Assembly (NCBI GenBank): GCA_040220135.1
Contig: JAVJTT010000026.1
Span: 124,001 to 188,000 of the forward strand
DNA length: 64,000 nt
From: CAJXMH01 sp040220135
Lineage (GTDB): Bacteria > Bacteroidota > Bacteroidia > Flavobacteriales_E > Vicingaceae
Direction: 5' to 3'
Of this stretch, positions 27,384 through 35,602 are shown one piece after another; position 1 is the first letter of the stretch, and the number at the start of each line of letters is the position of its first letter. Both the position numbers and the translations under genes were made by a program. Under the pieces are notes generated by a model that had not been told where the DNA came from, did not search any database, and was given only the letters and a program-made list of their open reading frames with translations.

Positions 27384-27450
27384 GTGAAGTTTATTTAAGA
27401 AGCTTTAAAGGTAGGTTTTATAAGTAATTGTGAAATAGTATATTAGTGAT

Positions 27451-28131
27451 GTGATAAAGGCCATTACGCAACTTTTTTTCCCAAAAGTGTGTTTTGCCTG
27501 CGGAAAAGCAATTGAAAATAAAATTGAGCACATTTGTTTAAGTTGCCGTTTTGCATTGCCGCAGACAAAAGCATACGGAAGTACAGAAAACCCGATTGAG
27601 AAAATCTTCTGGGGTCGTTTGGAGCTGGAAAAAGCCACCTCCTTTTATCAATTTCAGAAAAAGGGCAGCTTACAGCGTTTAATACATCATTTTAAGTACA
27701 AAGGCATAAAAGAAATCGGGATTACCATGGGGTCATTAATGGCCAACGACCTTCAAAAGCAAGGTTTTTTTGAAGGCATTGATTATTTGGTTCCGGTACC
27801 TATCCACCAATTAAAGTTGAAGAAGAGAGGTTACAATCAAAGTCAGTACTTAGCCGAAGGGGTATCAAAAGTTACGCAGATTCCAGTACTGCTTGACTTG
27901 ATTGAAAAGCGATTGAATACCGAATCTCAAACGCGCAAAGGCCGATTCAAACGATGGAAGAACGTGAAAAGCTCATTTCATTTAAAAAACAGTTCAGGCT
28001 TCGAGGGTCATCACATTTTGCTGCTCGATGATGTGCTGACCACCGGCTCTACCCTTGAAGCATGTGCGTTGGAATTGAAAAAAATAGAGGGGCTTCGTTT
28101 AAGCTTGTTAACTTTAGCTTATACCACCTAG
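27451..28131 (+). CDS. comF: ComF family phosphoribosyltransferase-like protein
   Basis: A 226-residue ComF protein, involved in handling of single-stranded DNA during natural transformation in several bacteria. The N-terminus carries a zinc-ribbon-like CFACG...CLSCR, and the C-terminus the PRPP-binding loop LLLDDVLTTGST. The start is a GTG at 27451 (IKAITQLFFPKVCFACG), matching homologues; no ATG is available upstream. Another competence gene, dprA, lies in this window at 43906, but not in the same operon. Confidence 0.9.
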   Translation: MIKAITQLFFPKVCFACGKAIENKIEHICLSCRFALPQTKAYGSTENPIEKIFWGRLELEKATSFYQFQKKGSLQRLIHHFKYKGIKEIGITMGSLMANDLQKQGFFEGIDYLVPVPIHQLKLKKRGYNQSQYLAEGVSKVTQIPVLLDLIEKRLNTESQTRKGRFKRWKNVKSSFHLKNSSGFEGHHILLLDDVLTTGSTLEACALELKKIEGLRLSLLTLAYTT

Positions 28132-28149
28132 CAAACCGTAGCTAATACT

Positions 28150-28157
28150 TATTTTTG
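28150..28157 (+). promoter_or_regulatory. -7 element of msrC, near-leaderless start
   Basis: TATTTTTG is followed by CCGC and then the ATG at 28162. The spacing is identical to that at glyS (G of the element 5 nt before the A of ATG), so the transcript probably starts at the initiation codon. Confidence 0.55.
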
Positions 28158-28161
28158 CCGC

Positions 28162-28656
28162 ATGGCAGAATCCTTAACGATTGCAGACGGCTTAAGCAAG
28201 GCAGAACAATACCGGAGTTTGTTGCCTCAAATTGAAGCCCTCATCATGGGTGAAGATGACTTGGTGGCCAACCTTTCAAATGTTTCAGCTGCCCTAAAAG
28301 AAACTTTTGACTTTTGGTGGGTGGGCTTTTACATAGTAAAAAAGAACGAACTTGTTTTAGGACCTTTTCAGGGTCCGGTAGCCTGTAGCCGAATACAAAT
28401 AGGAAAAGGAGTTTGCGGAAAGGTAGCGCAAAAGCAGCAAGTTTTAGTAGTTCCTAATGTTGAGGAGTTTCCAGGACACATTGCTTGTAGTGCTGCTTCT
28501 AAGTCGGAAATTGTAGTACCCCTTTTTAACGAGGATGCGAACTTAGTTGGTGTGCTAGATGTGGATAGCGATCAACTCAATTACTTTGATGATGCAGATC
28601 AAAATGGCTTGGAAAGCTTGGCCAAAATACTCTCCAAATTGAATTGGGATGAATAG
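28162..28656 (+). CDS. msrC: Free methionine-(R)-sulfoxide reductase (GAF domain)
   Basis: Cytoplasmic GAF-domain enzyme that reduces free methionine-(R)-sulfoxide. At 164 residues it has the usual length. The three conserved cysteines of the family are present as C75 (GPVACSRI), C85 (GKGVCGKV) and C109 (HIACSAAS), and the substrate-pocket residues WWVGFY and EIVVPLF are recognisable. It is followed with an 8-bp overlap by an Ig-like lipoprotein gene. Confidence 0.93.
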   Translation: MAESLTIADGLSKAEQYRSLLPQIEALIMGEDDLVANLSNVSAALKETFDFWWVGFYIVKKNELVLGPFQGPVACSRIQIGKGVCGKVAQKQQVLVVPNVEEFPGHIACSAASKSEIVVPLFNEDANLVGVLDVDSDQLNYFDDADQNGLESLAKILSKLNWDE

Positions 28657-30238
28657 AAGTAAATTACTATTTGGCCTGGGGTTGCTTCTACTATTTTGGA
28701 GCTGTGCACAGCAAGTTGCTCCTACCGGTGGTGAAAAAGACGAAGACCCCCCGGAAATTATTTCCATAGAACCGGAACAAGAAGTGCTGAACTACGAGAA
28801 TGAAAAAATTGTCATTCAATTTGACGAGTTTATTCAAATGAAAAATCTAAAAAAGAACTTTCTGTCTTCTCCGCCGCTAGAGCATGACCTAGAAACAAGG
28901 GTTAGAGGAAAGCGCTTAGAGATCGAAGTAATTGACACCTTGCAAGAGAATACCACTTATGTTTTCAACTTTGGTAATGCCATAGCCGACTTTCATGAAG
29001 GAAACCCCATTGAGGGCTTTACTTATGTATTCTCAACCGGAAATGAAATTGATACCTTGAGCCTAAGTGGAAGACTAGTTGAAGCCTTTTCACTAGAGGT
29101 GGTTGACGAGGCAGTATTAATGCTTTATGATACCACTGACCTTGATTCTTTGCCCTTTAAACGCTTACCAAAATACGTAGACCGTACCGATAAAGAGGGG
29201 AGGTTCAAACTCACCAACTTAAAGGCAGGGAAATATGTACTTTTTGCACTTTCTGATAAAAACACCAACTACCTTTTTGACAAGCCAGATGAATTGGTGG
29301 CGTACTCTGATAGTCTGATTCTTTTAGATGATAAAGTAGACTCTATAAAACTCTATGGCTTTTTGGAAGATAGAGAGAAACAGTTTGTTGAAAGTCAAAA
29401 AGAAAATGGACCGCTAGTGGCCCTGGTTTTTAATAAAACCTTGAGCGACTCTATTGATTTTCGATTTTTAGATACCCTTGCTGCGGAGGTTTTGCACAGC
29501 TATCAATATAGTAAAGGCAGAGACTCTTTGTTGTTTTGGTTCAAGGAAATGGACAAGCAAGAATTTGAAGTAGAAATAACGGCAGGTGAATACATCGATA
29601 CCCTTGAGCTTAAAGCAGATTCTCTACCTTCTAAAAGTAAATTGGAATTTGAGAGGGGTGTAAGTGTAGTACAAGACTATTTTAGACCTTTTCAAATTGA
29701 GTTTAAACGACCGATTAAAAGCTATGATACGGCTTTCATCAGCTTGAGAAAGTCGGATTCTAGCCTTATGCCTTACACTTTGATTCAAGATAGTGTTAGG
29801 CTACAGAATTTTGTTTTTGAATTTGACTTGAAAGAAGATAGTAGCTATTTCATAGAGCTGTTTCCCGGAGCCTTTACCGACATTTACGGACAGACCTTAG
29901 ATACTACACTGAAGAGATTTAGGGTAAACAATCGCAGAGATTTCGGAAACTTAGAAGTGAGGGTGCAAATAAAGGACAGCTTGCCTAAACTTTTGCAATT
30001 GTTAGATCAAAGTGGTAAGGTTTTGACAGAGGAAGTTCTTTCTGATTCAAGTATGGCCTTTCCTAACTTAAAAGCCGGAGACTATGGGCTGAAATTGATT
30101 CTAGACCGCAACGGAAATGGCAAGTGGGATACCGGTGTTTTCGCAGAGAGGAAACAAGCTGAGCAAGTTTACATCTATGATGAAAAGATCAGCATAAGAG
30201 CGAATTGGGACCAAGAAATTGAGTGGGTGATTAAGTAA
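28649..30238 (+). CDS. Ig-like-domain (Big_5 type) lipoprotein
   Basis: A 529-residue lipoprotein with a lipobox (LFWSC, Cys at 19) and the sequence APTGGEKDEDPP directly after it, a signature of a widespread Bacteroidota lipoprotein family. An SbsA/Big_5 Ig-like domain follows (about residues 35-135, PPEIISIEPE... TYVFNFGNAI). A CNA-B-like fold (about 140-215, GRFKLTNLKAGKYVLFALSD) comes next, and further beta domains run to the end. Probably a surface lipoprotein; role unknown. It overlaps msrC by 8 bp, so the two are translationally coupled. Confidence 0.8.
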   Translation: MNRSKLLFGLGLLLLFWSCAQQVAPTGGEKDEDPPEIISIEPEQEVLNYENEKIVIQFDEFIQMKNLKKNFLSSPPLEHDLETRVRGKRLEIEVIDTLQENTTYVFNFGNAIADFHEGNPIEGFTYVFSTGNEIDTLSLSGRLVEAFSLEVVDEAVLMLYDTTDLDSLPFKRLPKYVDRTDKEGRFKLTNLKAGKYVLFALSDKNTNYLFDKPDELVAYSDSLILLDDKVDSIKLYGFLEDREKQFVESQKENGPLVALVFNKTLSDSIDFRFLDTLAAEVLHSYQYSKGRDSLLFWFKEMDKQEFEVEITAGEYIDTLELKADSLPSKSKLEFERGVSVVQDYFRPFQIEFKRPIKSYDTAFISLRKSDSSLMPYTLIQDSVRLQNFVFEFDLKEDSSYFIELFPGAFTDIYGQTLDTTLKRFRVNNRRDFGNLEVRVQIKDSLPKLLQLLDQSGKVLTEEVLSDSSMAFPNLKAGDYGLKLILDRNGNGKWDTGVFAERKQAEQVYIYDEKISIRANWDQEIEWVIK

Positions 30239-30242
30239 GGGG

Positions 30243-30989
30243 TTACCTCCCCTCAAAAATCTTCGTAGTCTTTTGCAAAGTTTTAATCAAAATATACCAG
30301 CCTACAGAAGCCAAAAACAAGATATACCAATAGGGTTCCATGTTGAGGAATTCGCCACTCATTAGGTAACTCCCAATCACTTCAAAAATAAATAGGATCA
30401 AAAATAGGTTGAGGATACCCGTTTTTTCTTGTCGGATAATTTTAGCCCAAGAAAAAGGATGAATGGGTTTTCTCCACTGACTAAATTTTGGCCAAAAGGC
30501 TGGAGTTTTAGCTGACCAATTGGTGTACTCATCGCCGTACTTTTCGATCAAGAACTCTTCTTCGGCAAACATAATTCTTTCATAATACACCCAATAAATG
30601 AAAATGAAGGCCACTAAAAACCAAGGTTCTTGGGTAAAACCGGCAATGCCTAGCCACATAAAAAAGTTTCCGACATAAAGCGGATGACGACAAATGGAGT
30701 ACCAACCGGAGGTGTTTACTGCTTCTGCCACTTGTCCTACAGAAGTATTTCTGCCGGAAGTATTGGCGGCAGCATGGCCAATGGCATGAGCGCGAATGTA
30801 TTGCCCAAAAAGACAAACAGCCAAACAGCCTAGCTTGTATATTTCTGCATTTTGTCCCTGCAGTAGATCACCTTGTAGAACATTTTGTATGTAAACTCCA
30901 ATTCCTACTAAAATGATAATGACCGGCAAGTAGCTTCGGTTCTTAAAAAGAAAATCACCTTGTGTGCGTAGTTCTGTTTTTAAACTCAT
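30243..30989 (-). CDS. Membrane methyltransferase of the isoprenylcysteine/phospholipid type
   Basis: A 248-residue integral membrane protein with about five or six helices. The central segment WYSICRHPLYVGNFFMW has the RHPxYxG motif of ICMT/PEMT-type methyltransferases, and EEEFLIEKYGDEYTNW is the conserved C-terminal cytoplasmic motif that helps bind S-adenosylmethionine. The methyl acceptor is unknown. The ATG at 30989 (MSLKTELRTQG) is chosen; the frame is open 35 codons upstream but the extension runs through the probable promoter. Confidence 0.8.
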   Translation of the reverse strand: MSLKTELRTQGDFLFKNRSYLPVIIILVGIGVYIQNVLQGDLLQGQNAEIYKLGCLAVCLFGQYIRAHAIGHAAANTSGRNTSVGQVAEAVNTSGWYSICRHPLYVGNFFMWLGIAGFTQEPWFLVAFIFIYWVYYERIMFAEEEFLIEKYGDEYTNWSAKTPAFWPKFSQWRKPIHPFSWAKIIRQEKTGILNLFLILFIFEVIGSYLMSGEFLNMEPYWYILFLASVGWYILIKTLQKTTKIFEGR

Positions 30990-31075
30990 AAAAATTTCAT
31001 TGAGGCGGTAAAAGTAAAAGATTTCTACTAGTATGTTGGTATTCCCCAAGGCCGAAATTGAAAGATTAACAAAAG

Positions 31076-31230
31076 GGGCAAAAAAAAGAGTCAAGCGTAA
31101 AACTTGACTCTCTAAAGGTGGTGCCAGTTCTTCTTCGAAGTATCAACTAAGAACGAAGCTGGAATTCCTGCACAACTGAGCGACTTCATTTGTTCGGGCG
31201 GGTAACCTACGATACAAGGATTTTTTACGA
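31076..31230 (-). pseudogene. Degenerate duplicate of the tRNA-Phe 3' part and its terminator
   Basis: Positions 31076-31127 repeat 31231-31282 with 48 of 52 bases identical. The repeat covers the terminator hairpin and the last nucleotides of tRNA-Phe. Between the copies, fragments similar to tRNA T-arm and anticodon-side sequence (CTGGAAT; CGATACAAGGATTTT) are separated by unrelated sequence of about 30 and 45 nt. It looks like a second tRNA copy disrupted by insertion or rearrangement. It does not fold as a tRNA. Confidence 0.6.
31081..31111 (-). terminator. Intrinsic terminator, duplicated copy
   Basis: Minus-strand stem GAGTCAAG/CTTGACTC followed by eight T. It is the downstream copy of the tRNA-Phe terminator. 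Confidence 0.8.
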
Positions 31231-31235
31231 GGGCA

Positions 31236-31266
31236 AAAAAAAGAGCCAAGCATTAAGCTTGACTCT
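31236..31266 (-). terminator. Intrinsic terminator of tRNA-Phe
   Basis: Minus-strand stem GAGTCAAG/CTTGGCTC (one G-T pair) with a short loop, then eight T, about 8 nt after the tRNA 3' end. Confidence 0.85.
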
Positions 31267-31273
31267 CTAAAGG

Positions 31274-31346
31274 TGGTGCCAGCTGGAATCGAACCAGCGA
31301 CACAAGGATTTTCAGTCCTTTGCTCTACCAACTGAGCTATGGCACC
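31274..31346 (-). tRNA. tRNA-Phe (anticodon GAA)
   Basis: A 73-nt tRNA on the minus strand. The 7-bp acceptor stem GGTGCCA/TGGCACC, the D-arm GCTCAGTTGGTAGAGC, the anticodon arm with loop CTGAAAA (anticodon GAA) and the T-arm CTGGTTCGATTCCAG are all standard. The discriminator is A. The terminal CCA is not encoded (CCT follows), so it must be added enzymatically. Confidence 0.96.
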
Positions 31347-31425
31347 GTTTTTTAATGGTCGGCAAATGTAAAAATAAAATTTCACTAGCGTCAAATAATT
31401 GATTACAAATTTTAATTGCAATGTG

Positions 31426-31433
31426 TAGCTTTG
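31426..31433 (+). promoter_or_regulatory. -7 element of coaX
   Basis: TAGCTTTG, ending 3 nt before the coaX ATG at 31437. This is another case of a promoter so close to the start codon that the mRNA would have essentially no leader. Confidence 0.5.
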
Positions 31434-31436
31434 AAT

Positions 31437-32168
31437 ATGGCTTATCAGCTAAGCATTGATATTGGGAACAGCAGAACGAAGTTTGGGCTTTTTGAAGAAA
31501 GGGAATTGTTGCAGCAAAAAACCTTGGCAAATCAGGACCTTGAAGCGAATCATAAGCTGTTCGATGAGTATGATTTATCGGCCATAATTGTTTCTTCCGT
31601 TAATAAAGAGGCTGAAGAAAAGTTAAATCTTGCTAAGAAGGCTGCTTTTTTGCTTTACCTGAACCACCTAACACCTTTGCCCTTTAGCATACGCTATCAA
31701 AGCCCAGAAACTTTGGGGAAAGATCGCATTGCTGCCATTGCCGGTGCTCAGACTATTTACCCTAAACAGAATGTGTTAGTGCTTGATGTGGGCACTTGCG
31801 TGACCTACGACTTTATTGACCATGCGGGAGACTATTTTGGTGGTGCCATTTCACCTGGTGTTCAAATGCGCTTGAAGGCCATGCATCATTATACTAACCA
31901 ATTGCCCCTTTTAGCATGGGACCAGACAAAGCCTGATTTATTAGGAAAAACTACTGTAAGTTCAATGTTATCAGGGGCTGTGAACGGAATGGTTTCCGAG
32001 ATGAAAGGCTTTATTGAGGAATATAATAGGGCTCATGAAAAGCTGCAACTTATAATTACCGGTGGCGATGCGAAACTCTTTGAAAAGGAGCTAAAAAATG
32101 GCATCTTTGCAGACCCAAATTTGGTCCTAAAAGGCTTGAATGAAATACTTATTTACAACTGCGAATAA
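31437..32168 (+). CDS. coaX: Type III pantothenate kinase
   Basis: First step of coenzyme A synthesis, phosphorylating pantothenate. The 243-residue protein has the ASKHA-fold phosphate loop IDIGNSRTKFG at the N-terminus, the segment TLGKDRIAAIAGA, and the second phosphate motif LDVGTCVTYD at about residue 120, followed by the FGGAISPGVQMR binding segment. The ATG at 31437 is used; a TTG at 31416 would lie upstream of the -7 promoter element. Its 3' end overlaps the next gene by 29 bp. Confidence 0.93.
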   Translation: MAYQLSIDIGNSRTKFGLFEERELLQQKTLANQDLEANHKLFDEYDLSAIIVSSVNKEAEEKLNLAKKAAFLLYLNHLTPLPFSIRYQSPETLGKDRIAAIAGAQTIYPKQNVLVLDVGTCVTYDFIDHAGDYFGGAISPGVQMRLKAMHHYTNQLPLLAWDQTKPDLLGKTTVSSMLSGAVNGMVSEMKGFIEEYNRAHEKLQLIITGGDAKLFEKELKNGIFADPNLVLKGLNEILIYNCE

Positions 32169-33486
32169 ATACTTCGTAACATTTCTGCTTACCTTGTTAT
32201 TGAGCAGCTTGGTTCAAGCACAAAAAACCACGCATTCTCCATACTCGCGATACGGAATAGGCTTGTTGAATCCACAACGGACCAACGCCAATTTTGCTGC
32301 CGGAGGAATAGGTTATGCTTGGCGTCCTCAAAATTACAAGCCTCAGATCTATGATTCTTTAGCACGAAGTAATGCCAAGCTAAATGATCGAGGCACGAAT
32401 TATATCAACCTAAAAAACCCGGCGAGTTTTTCAAACATTAGTTTAACCACTTTTGAAGCTGGTATTTATGGACAAGGAACTGAAATGGTTAATGGAGGCC
32501 AATCAAGAACCGAAAGTACTGCTTATTTAAATCATGCTGCGCTTGCCTTCCCGATAGGGGAAAACTGGGGACTTGGCTTTGGAATTCGGCCCTACAGTAA
32601 AATAGGTTATGACTACCAAAACAGCAGAACTTTAGCTAGTGGAGAAACGGTAAGAAACCAGTACCAAGGTTCCGGTGGACTCAATCAAATTTTTCTAGGA
32701 ACTGCAGTGCAATTTGCCAAGCATTGGTCTTTAGGAGTAAGTGGTAATTACCTATTCGGGACCTTAAATGATGAACGAAGAGTGGTTTATGAAAATGGCA
32801 CTAATTTCTTTAACACACTAGATCAAGGGGAAACAAGAGTGAGCGATTTTAGCTTTGATTTTGGCCTTCAATACTTTGCTAACTTGAACCAAGACTACAG
32901 ATTGGTAGCCGGTTTAACTGCCTCCCCTATTTCAGAACTGTCTGGAGAATATTTTCGATTGGTTAGAAATTACGCCGGCAATGAAGATTTTGAGCAATTT
33001 AAAGACACTACTTCAAACCTAGAAGGAGAAAAGGTTAGCCTGAATGTAGCTTCTACTTTTGGCGGTGGCCTGAGTATAGAGAAAAGAGGCGATTGGATGG
33101 TTGGGATAGATTATGCTCTTCACAATAGAAAAACCGAAAGGGTAAGCAATAATGTAGAACTAGTTTCTAATTCTGAGCTTAACCTTGGGTTTGAAAAATT
33201 CAACAATATTTCAGCCTTTGGTTCGTACTTCAAACAGATGGGTTACCGTGCCGGTATGCGTTACAATTCTGCACTTTTAAGCGTAAATGGTGAAGCGGTT
33301 CAAGAGTTTGGCATAAGCTTTGGAGTATCCATGCCGTTAAGGAAGTCATTTTCTACCTTAAACTTTGGAGCCGAAATAGGCCGCAGAGGAAAGGATGAAT
33401 CAGGTTTAACCGAAGAAAGCTTTTTTAACCTATTATTTGGAATTACCATTAATGATAAATGGTTTGTTCAACGTAAATATGATTAA
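32140..33486 (+). CDS. Predicted outer-membrane protein
   Basis: A 448-residue protein with a signal peptide (to about residue 27, SLVQAQ), then SPYSRYGIG, a motif typical of a Bacteroidota outer-membrane family found next to coaX, then many amphipathic strands ending in KWFVQRKYD. The pattern is FadL/barrel-like. The start ATG at 32140 lies inside the coaX reading frame (29-bp overlap), which implies translational coupling. Its position ahead of a TPR protein and lptC suggests a role in outer-membrane biogenesis, but this is inference. Confidence 0.75.
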   Translation: MKYLFTTANKYFVTFLLTLLLSSLVQAQKTTHSPYSRYGIGLLNPQRTNANFAAGGIGYAWRPQNYKPQIYDSLARSNAKLNDRGTNYINLKNPASFSNISLTTFEAGIYGQGTEMVNGGQSRTESTAYLNHAALAFPIGENWGLGFGIRPYSKIGYDYQNSRTLASGETVRNQYQGSGGLNQIFLGTAVQFAKHWSLGVSGNYLFGTLNDERRVVYENGTNFFNTLDQGETRVSDFSFDFGLQYFANLNQDYRLVAGLTASPISELSGEYFRLVRNYAGNEDFEQFKDTTSNLEGEKVSLNVASTFGGGLSIEKRGDWMVGIDYALHNRKTERVSNNVELVSNSELNLGFEKFNNISAFGSYFKQMGYRAGMRYNSALLSVNGEAVQEFGISFGVSMPLRKSFSTLNFGAEIGRRGKDESGLTEESFFNLLFGITINDKWFVQRKYD

Positions 33487-33502
33487 CAGGAAGTAATTTA
33501 AA

Positions 33503-34810
33503 ATGAAGAAAATGAAAAAACTGATCCTAGTATTCCTCGCCTCTTTCTTGAGTGTAACTGCTTTTTCGCAAGGAAAGTACGGCACTGATAGTGTAAAGTG
33601 TGTGCAGAACATCTCGCTTTACCGAGATTATTACAAGCAAAAAGTATACGACGATGCCTATAAATATTGGAAAGTTGTTTTCACGATTTGTCCGGCTGCT
33701 TCAGAAAGAAGCTATGTAGATGGTACCAATTTGGTAGAATATAAAATGAAAAAAGCCAAGACCAACGAAGCGAAATTGGCCTATTTCGATACTTTAATGA
33801 TGGTTTATGACCAACGGATTGAGAACTTTGGTAAAGAAGGCTATGTGTTAGGCAGAAAAGGGACAGACATGTTGCGTTATAAAAGCAGCGATGAAGAGGC
33901 CGCTTACAATACCTTAAAGAAATCAATTGAACTTCAAGGTAAAAAATCTGAGGCAGGAGCAATTGTTTCTTACATGAACGCTGCTGTTTTAATGGAAAAA
34001 GCTGAAAAGAAAAGCCCTGAAGACATAGTAGCAGCTTTTGCTGAGTTGAGCGAAATTTTAGGGCACAATATGAAGAAGTGGGAAGGTAAAAAGACTCAAA
34101 GTTATTACGAACGAGCCCAAGAGAGTGTAGAAAAACTAGCGAGTCCATATTTGAGTTGTGATGTATTGGTTGATATGGCCAAAAAGAACTTCGAACAGAA
34201 TAAAGAAAACCAAGATTGGATGGAGCGTACCGCTAACATCTTGGATCAAAAGGGTTGTACAGATGCCCCTATTTTCTTTGATATCGCCAATACTTTACAC
34301 CAAACGAACCCTTCAGCGATTTCTGCTGAAAAAATGGGAATTCTTTCTCTGAAAAAGAAGAATTACAGTGAAGCGGTGGGCTTCTTCAAACAAGCTTTAG
34401 AACTAGCCGAAGACGATGATAAAAAATCGACCTATTACATTGAGTTGGCCCAAGCATACAGTAGTATGGGTTCTTACAGCAATGCAAGAACAAATGCTTT
34501 AAAAGCGGCTCAGATGAAAGAAGGCTACGGATTGCCTTACATCATGATTGCCGATATGATTGGAGGAAGTTCTTCTTCTTGTAAAAACGATGATCCCTGC
34601 TTGCAAAAAGCGATTTATTGGTTAGCAGTTGATTATTTGAATAGAGCAAAATCAGTTGACCCTTCTGTCGCTGATAAAGCGAACCAAAAGATTGCCAATT
34701 ATAAAAAATACTTCCCAACTAAAGAAGATTGCTTTTTTAAAGGCATAAAGGAAGGTCAAACTGTTGAGGTGGGCTGTTGGATTGGAGAATCAACCAAAGC
34801 GAGATTTTAA
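33503..34810 (+). CDS. Secreted tetratricopeptide-repeat protein
   Basis: A 435-residue protein with a signal peptide (cleaved after 'AFSQ', about residue 23). It has helix pairs of the TPR kind, clearest at about residues 270-340 ('SAEKMGILSLKKKNYSEAVGFFKQALEL', in parts, then 'YYIELAQAYSSMGSYSNARTNALKA'). Probably a periplasmic scaffold. The neighbours are an outer-membrane protein and LptC, and this gene order recurs in Bacteroidota. The gene ends at the base before the lptC start. Confidence 0.8.
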   Translation: MKKMKKLILVFLASFLSVTAFSQGKYGTDSVKCVQNISLYRDYYKQKVYDDAYKYWKVVFTICPAASERSYVDGTNLVEYKMKKAKTNEAKLAYFDTLMMVYDQRIENFGKEGYVLGRKGTDMLRYKSSDEEAAYNTLKKSIELQGKKSEAGAIVSYMNAAVLMEKAEKKSPEDIVAAFAELSEILGHNMKKWEGKKTQSYYERAQESVEKLASPYLSCDVLVDMAKKNFEQNKENQDWMERTANILDQKGCTDAPIFFDIANTLHQTNPSAISAEKMGILSLKKKNYSEAVGFFKQALELAEDDDKKSTYYIELAQAYSSMGSYSNARTNALKAAQMKEGYGLPYIMIADMIGGSSSSCKNDDPCLQKAIYWLAVDYLNRAKSVDPSVADKANQKIANYKKYFPTKEDCFFKGIKEGQTVEVGCWIGESTKARF

Positions 34811-35380
34811 TTGAAGCAAGTTTTAAAAGGAATACATACAAACACACTCAAAGCAGCATTTAGCTTGTTGTTATTGAGTGTGTTTTTTGCTTGTGAAAAT
34901 GATCCGGAAGAGATTGCCAAGTATGACATGGAGGTTAAATTGCCGACCCAGTCAGGGAAAGACGTTGAGATCTTGTACAGTACTAAGGGGCGAGTTTCCT
35001 TTCAATTAAATGCACCGGTTTTAGACCAGTACGGAGGAAAAGAGCCTTATAGAGAAATGCCGGAGGGAGTGCACATTAAGGTTTTCGATTCTTTGATGAA
35101 TGTAACCTCAGAACTTACTTCTAATTATGCCATAGATCTTCAGCATGATCGTATTATGGAAGCAAAAGAAGATGTGGTGGTGGTAAATGAAAAAGGGGAA
35201 AGACTGAATACAGAGCACTTGGTATGGAATCAGAAGACAGATAAAATAACTTCTGATGTATTCGTAAAGATTACCACCAAAGAGCAGGTGCTCATGGGAG
35301 AGGGTTTAATTGCCAATCCTGATTTTACAGATTATGAGATTTTAAAACCTAGGGGAACCATAAATATAGAGAATGATTAA
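34811..35380 (+). CDS. lptC: LPS export periplasmic protein LptC
   Basis: Component of the Lpt bridge that moves lipopolysaccharide from inner to outer membrane. The 189-residue protein begins with TTG at 34811, immediately after the preceding stop. Here the N-terminal hydrophobic segment ends in a lipobox-like FFACEN (Cys at 28), as in many Bacteroidota LptC proteins, instead of a plain anchor. The mature part is a beta-jellyroll with GRVSFQLNAPVLDQYGG and the pattern LNTEHLVWNQKTDKI. It overlaps the next gene by 8 bp. Confidence 0.85.
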   Translation: MKQVLKGIHTNTLKAAFSLLLLSVFFACENDPEEIAKYDMEVKLPTQSGKDVEILYSTKGRVSFQLNAPVLDQYGGKEPYREMPEGVHIKVFDSLMNVTSELTSNYAIDLQHDRIMEAKEDVVVVNEKGERLNTEHLVWNQKTDKITSDVFVKITTKEQVLMGEGLIANPDFTDYEILKPRGTINIEND

Positions 35381-35573
35381 AGTGATAAAATTTATGGAAA
35401 AGGTTTGGCTAATGCTCTGCATCCTTACCTTTTTAGTGGGGCTATACTGGAGTTTTAAGCAACAAGTGTACGATGCGCTCTTTTTCTTTGGTTTCTCCTT
35501 GATCGCACTTTTTTTGTTTTATGCTCGCAGAAGACAAAGAAGAGTCTACGAGAAGAATCATCCAGATGAATAA
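35373..35573 (+). CDS. Small two-helix membrane protein
   Basis: A 66-residue protein with two predicted transmembrane helices (about residues 11-28 and 32-51) and a basic tail RRRQRRVYEKNH. No family name is known to me. It overlaps lptC by 8 bp and is followed by the CNNM transporter. The tight packing and conserved-looking position argue that it is real. Confidence 0.65.
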   Translation: MIKVIKFMEKVWLMLCILTFLVGLYWSFKQQVYDALFFFGFSLIALFLFYARRRQRRVYEKNHPDE

Positions 35574-35576
35574 TGC

Positions 35577-35584
35577 TATCTTTG
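35577..35584 (+). promoter_or_regulatory. -7 element upstream of the CNNM/CBS gene
   Basis: TATCTTTG matches TAnnTTTG and lies 18 bp before the ATG at 35603, suggesting an internal promoter within the coaX-lptC run. Confidence 0.45.
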
Positions 35585-35602
35585 AATTAGTTGACCAGCT
35601 AT

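Noticed and set aside
31143..31421. 92-aa minus-strand ORF running through tRNA-Phe
   Set aside because: It contains the well-known false peptide made by translating a tRNA (GAIAQLVEQRTENPC...), so it is an artefact of the tRNA gene.
33681..34148. 155-aa minus-strand ORF
   Set aside because: It lies wholly inside the TPR protein gene in another frame, with a low-complexity Leu/Phe/Ser-rich product typical of a shadow ORF.
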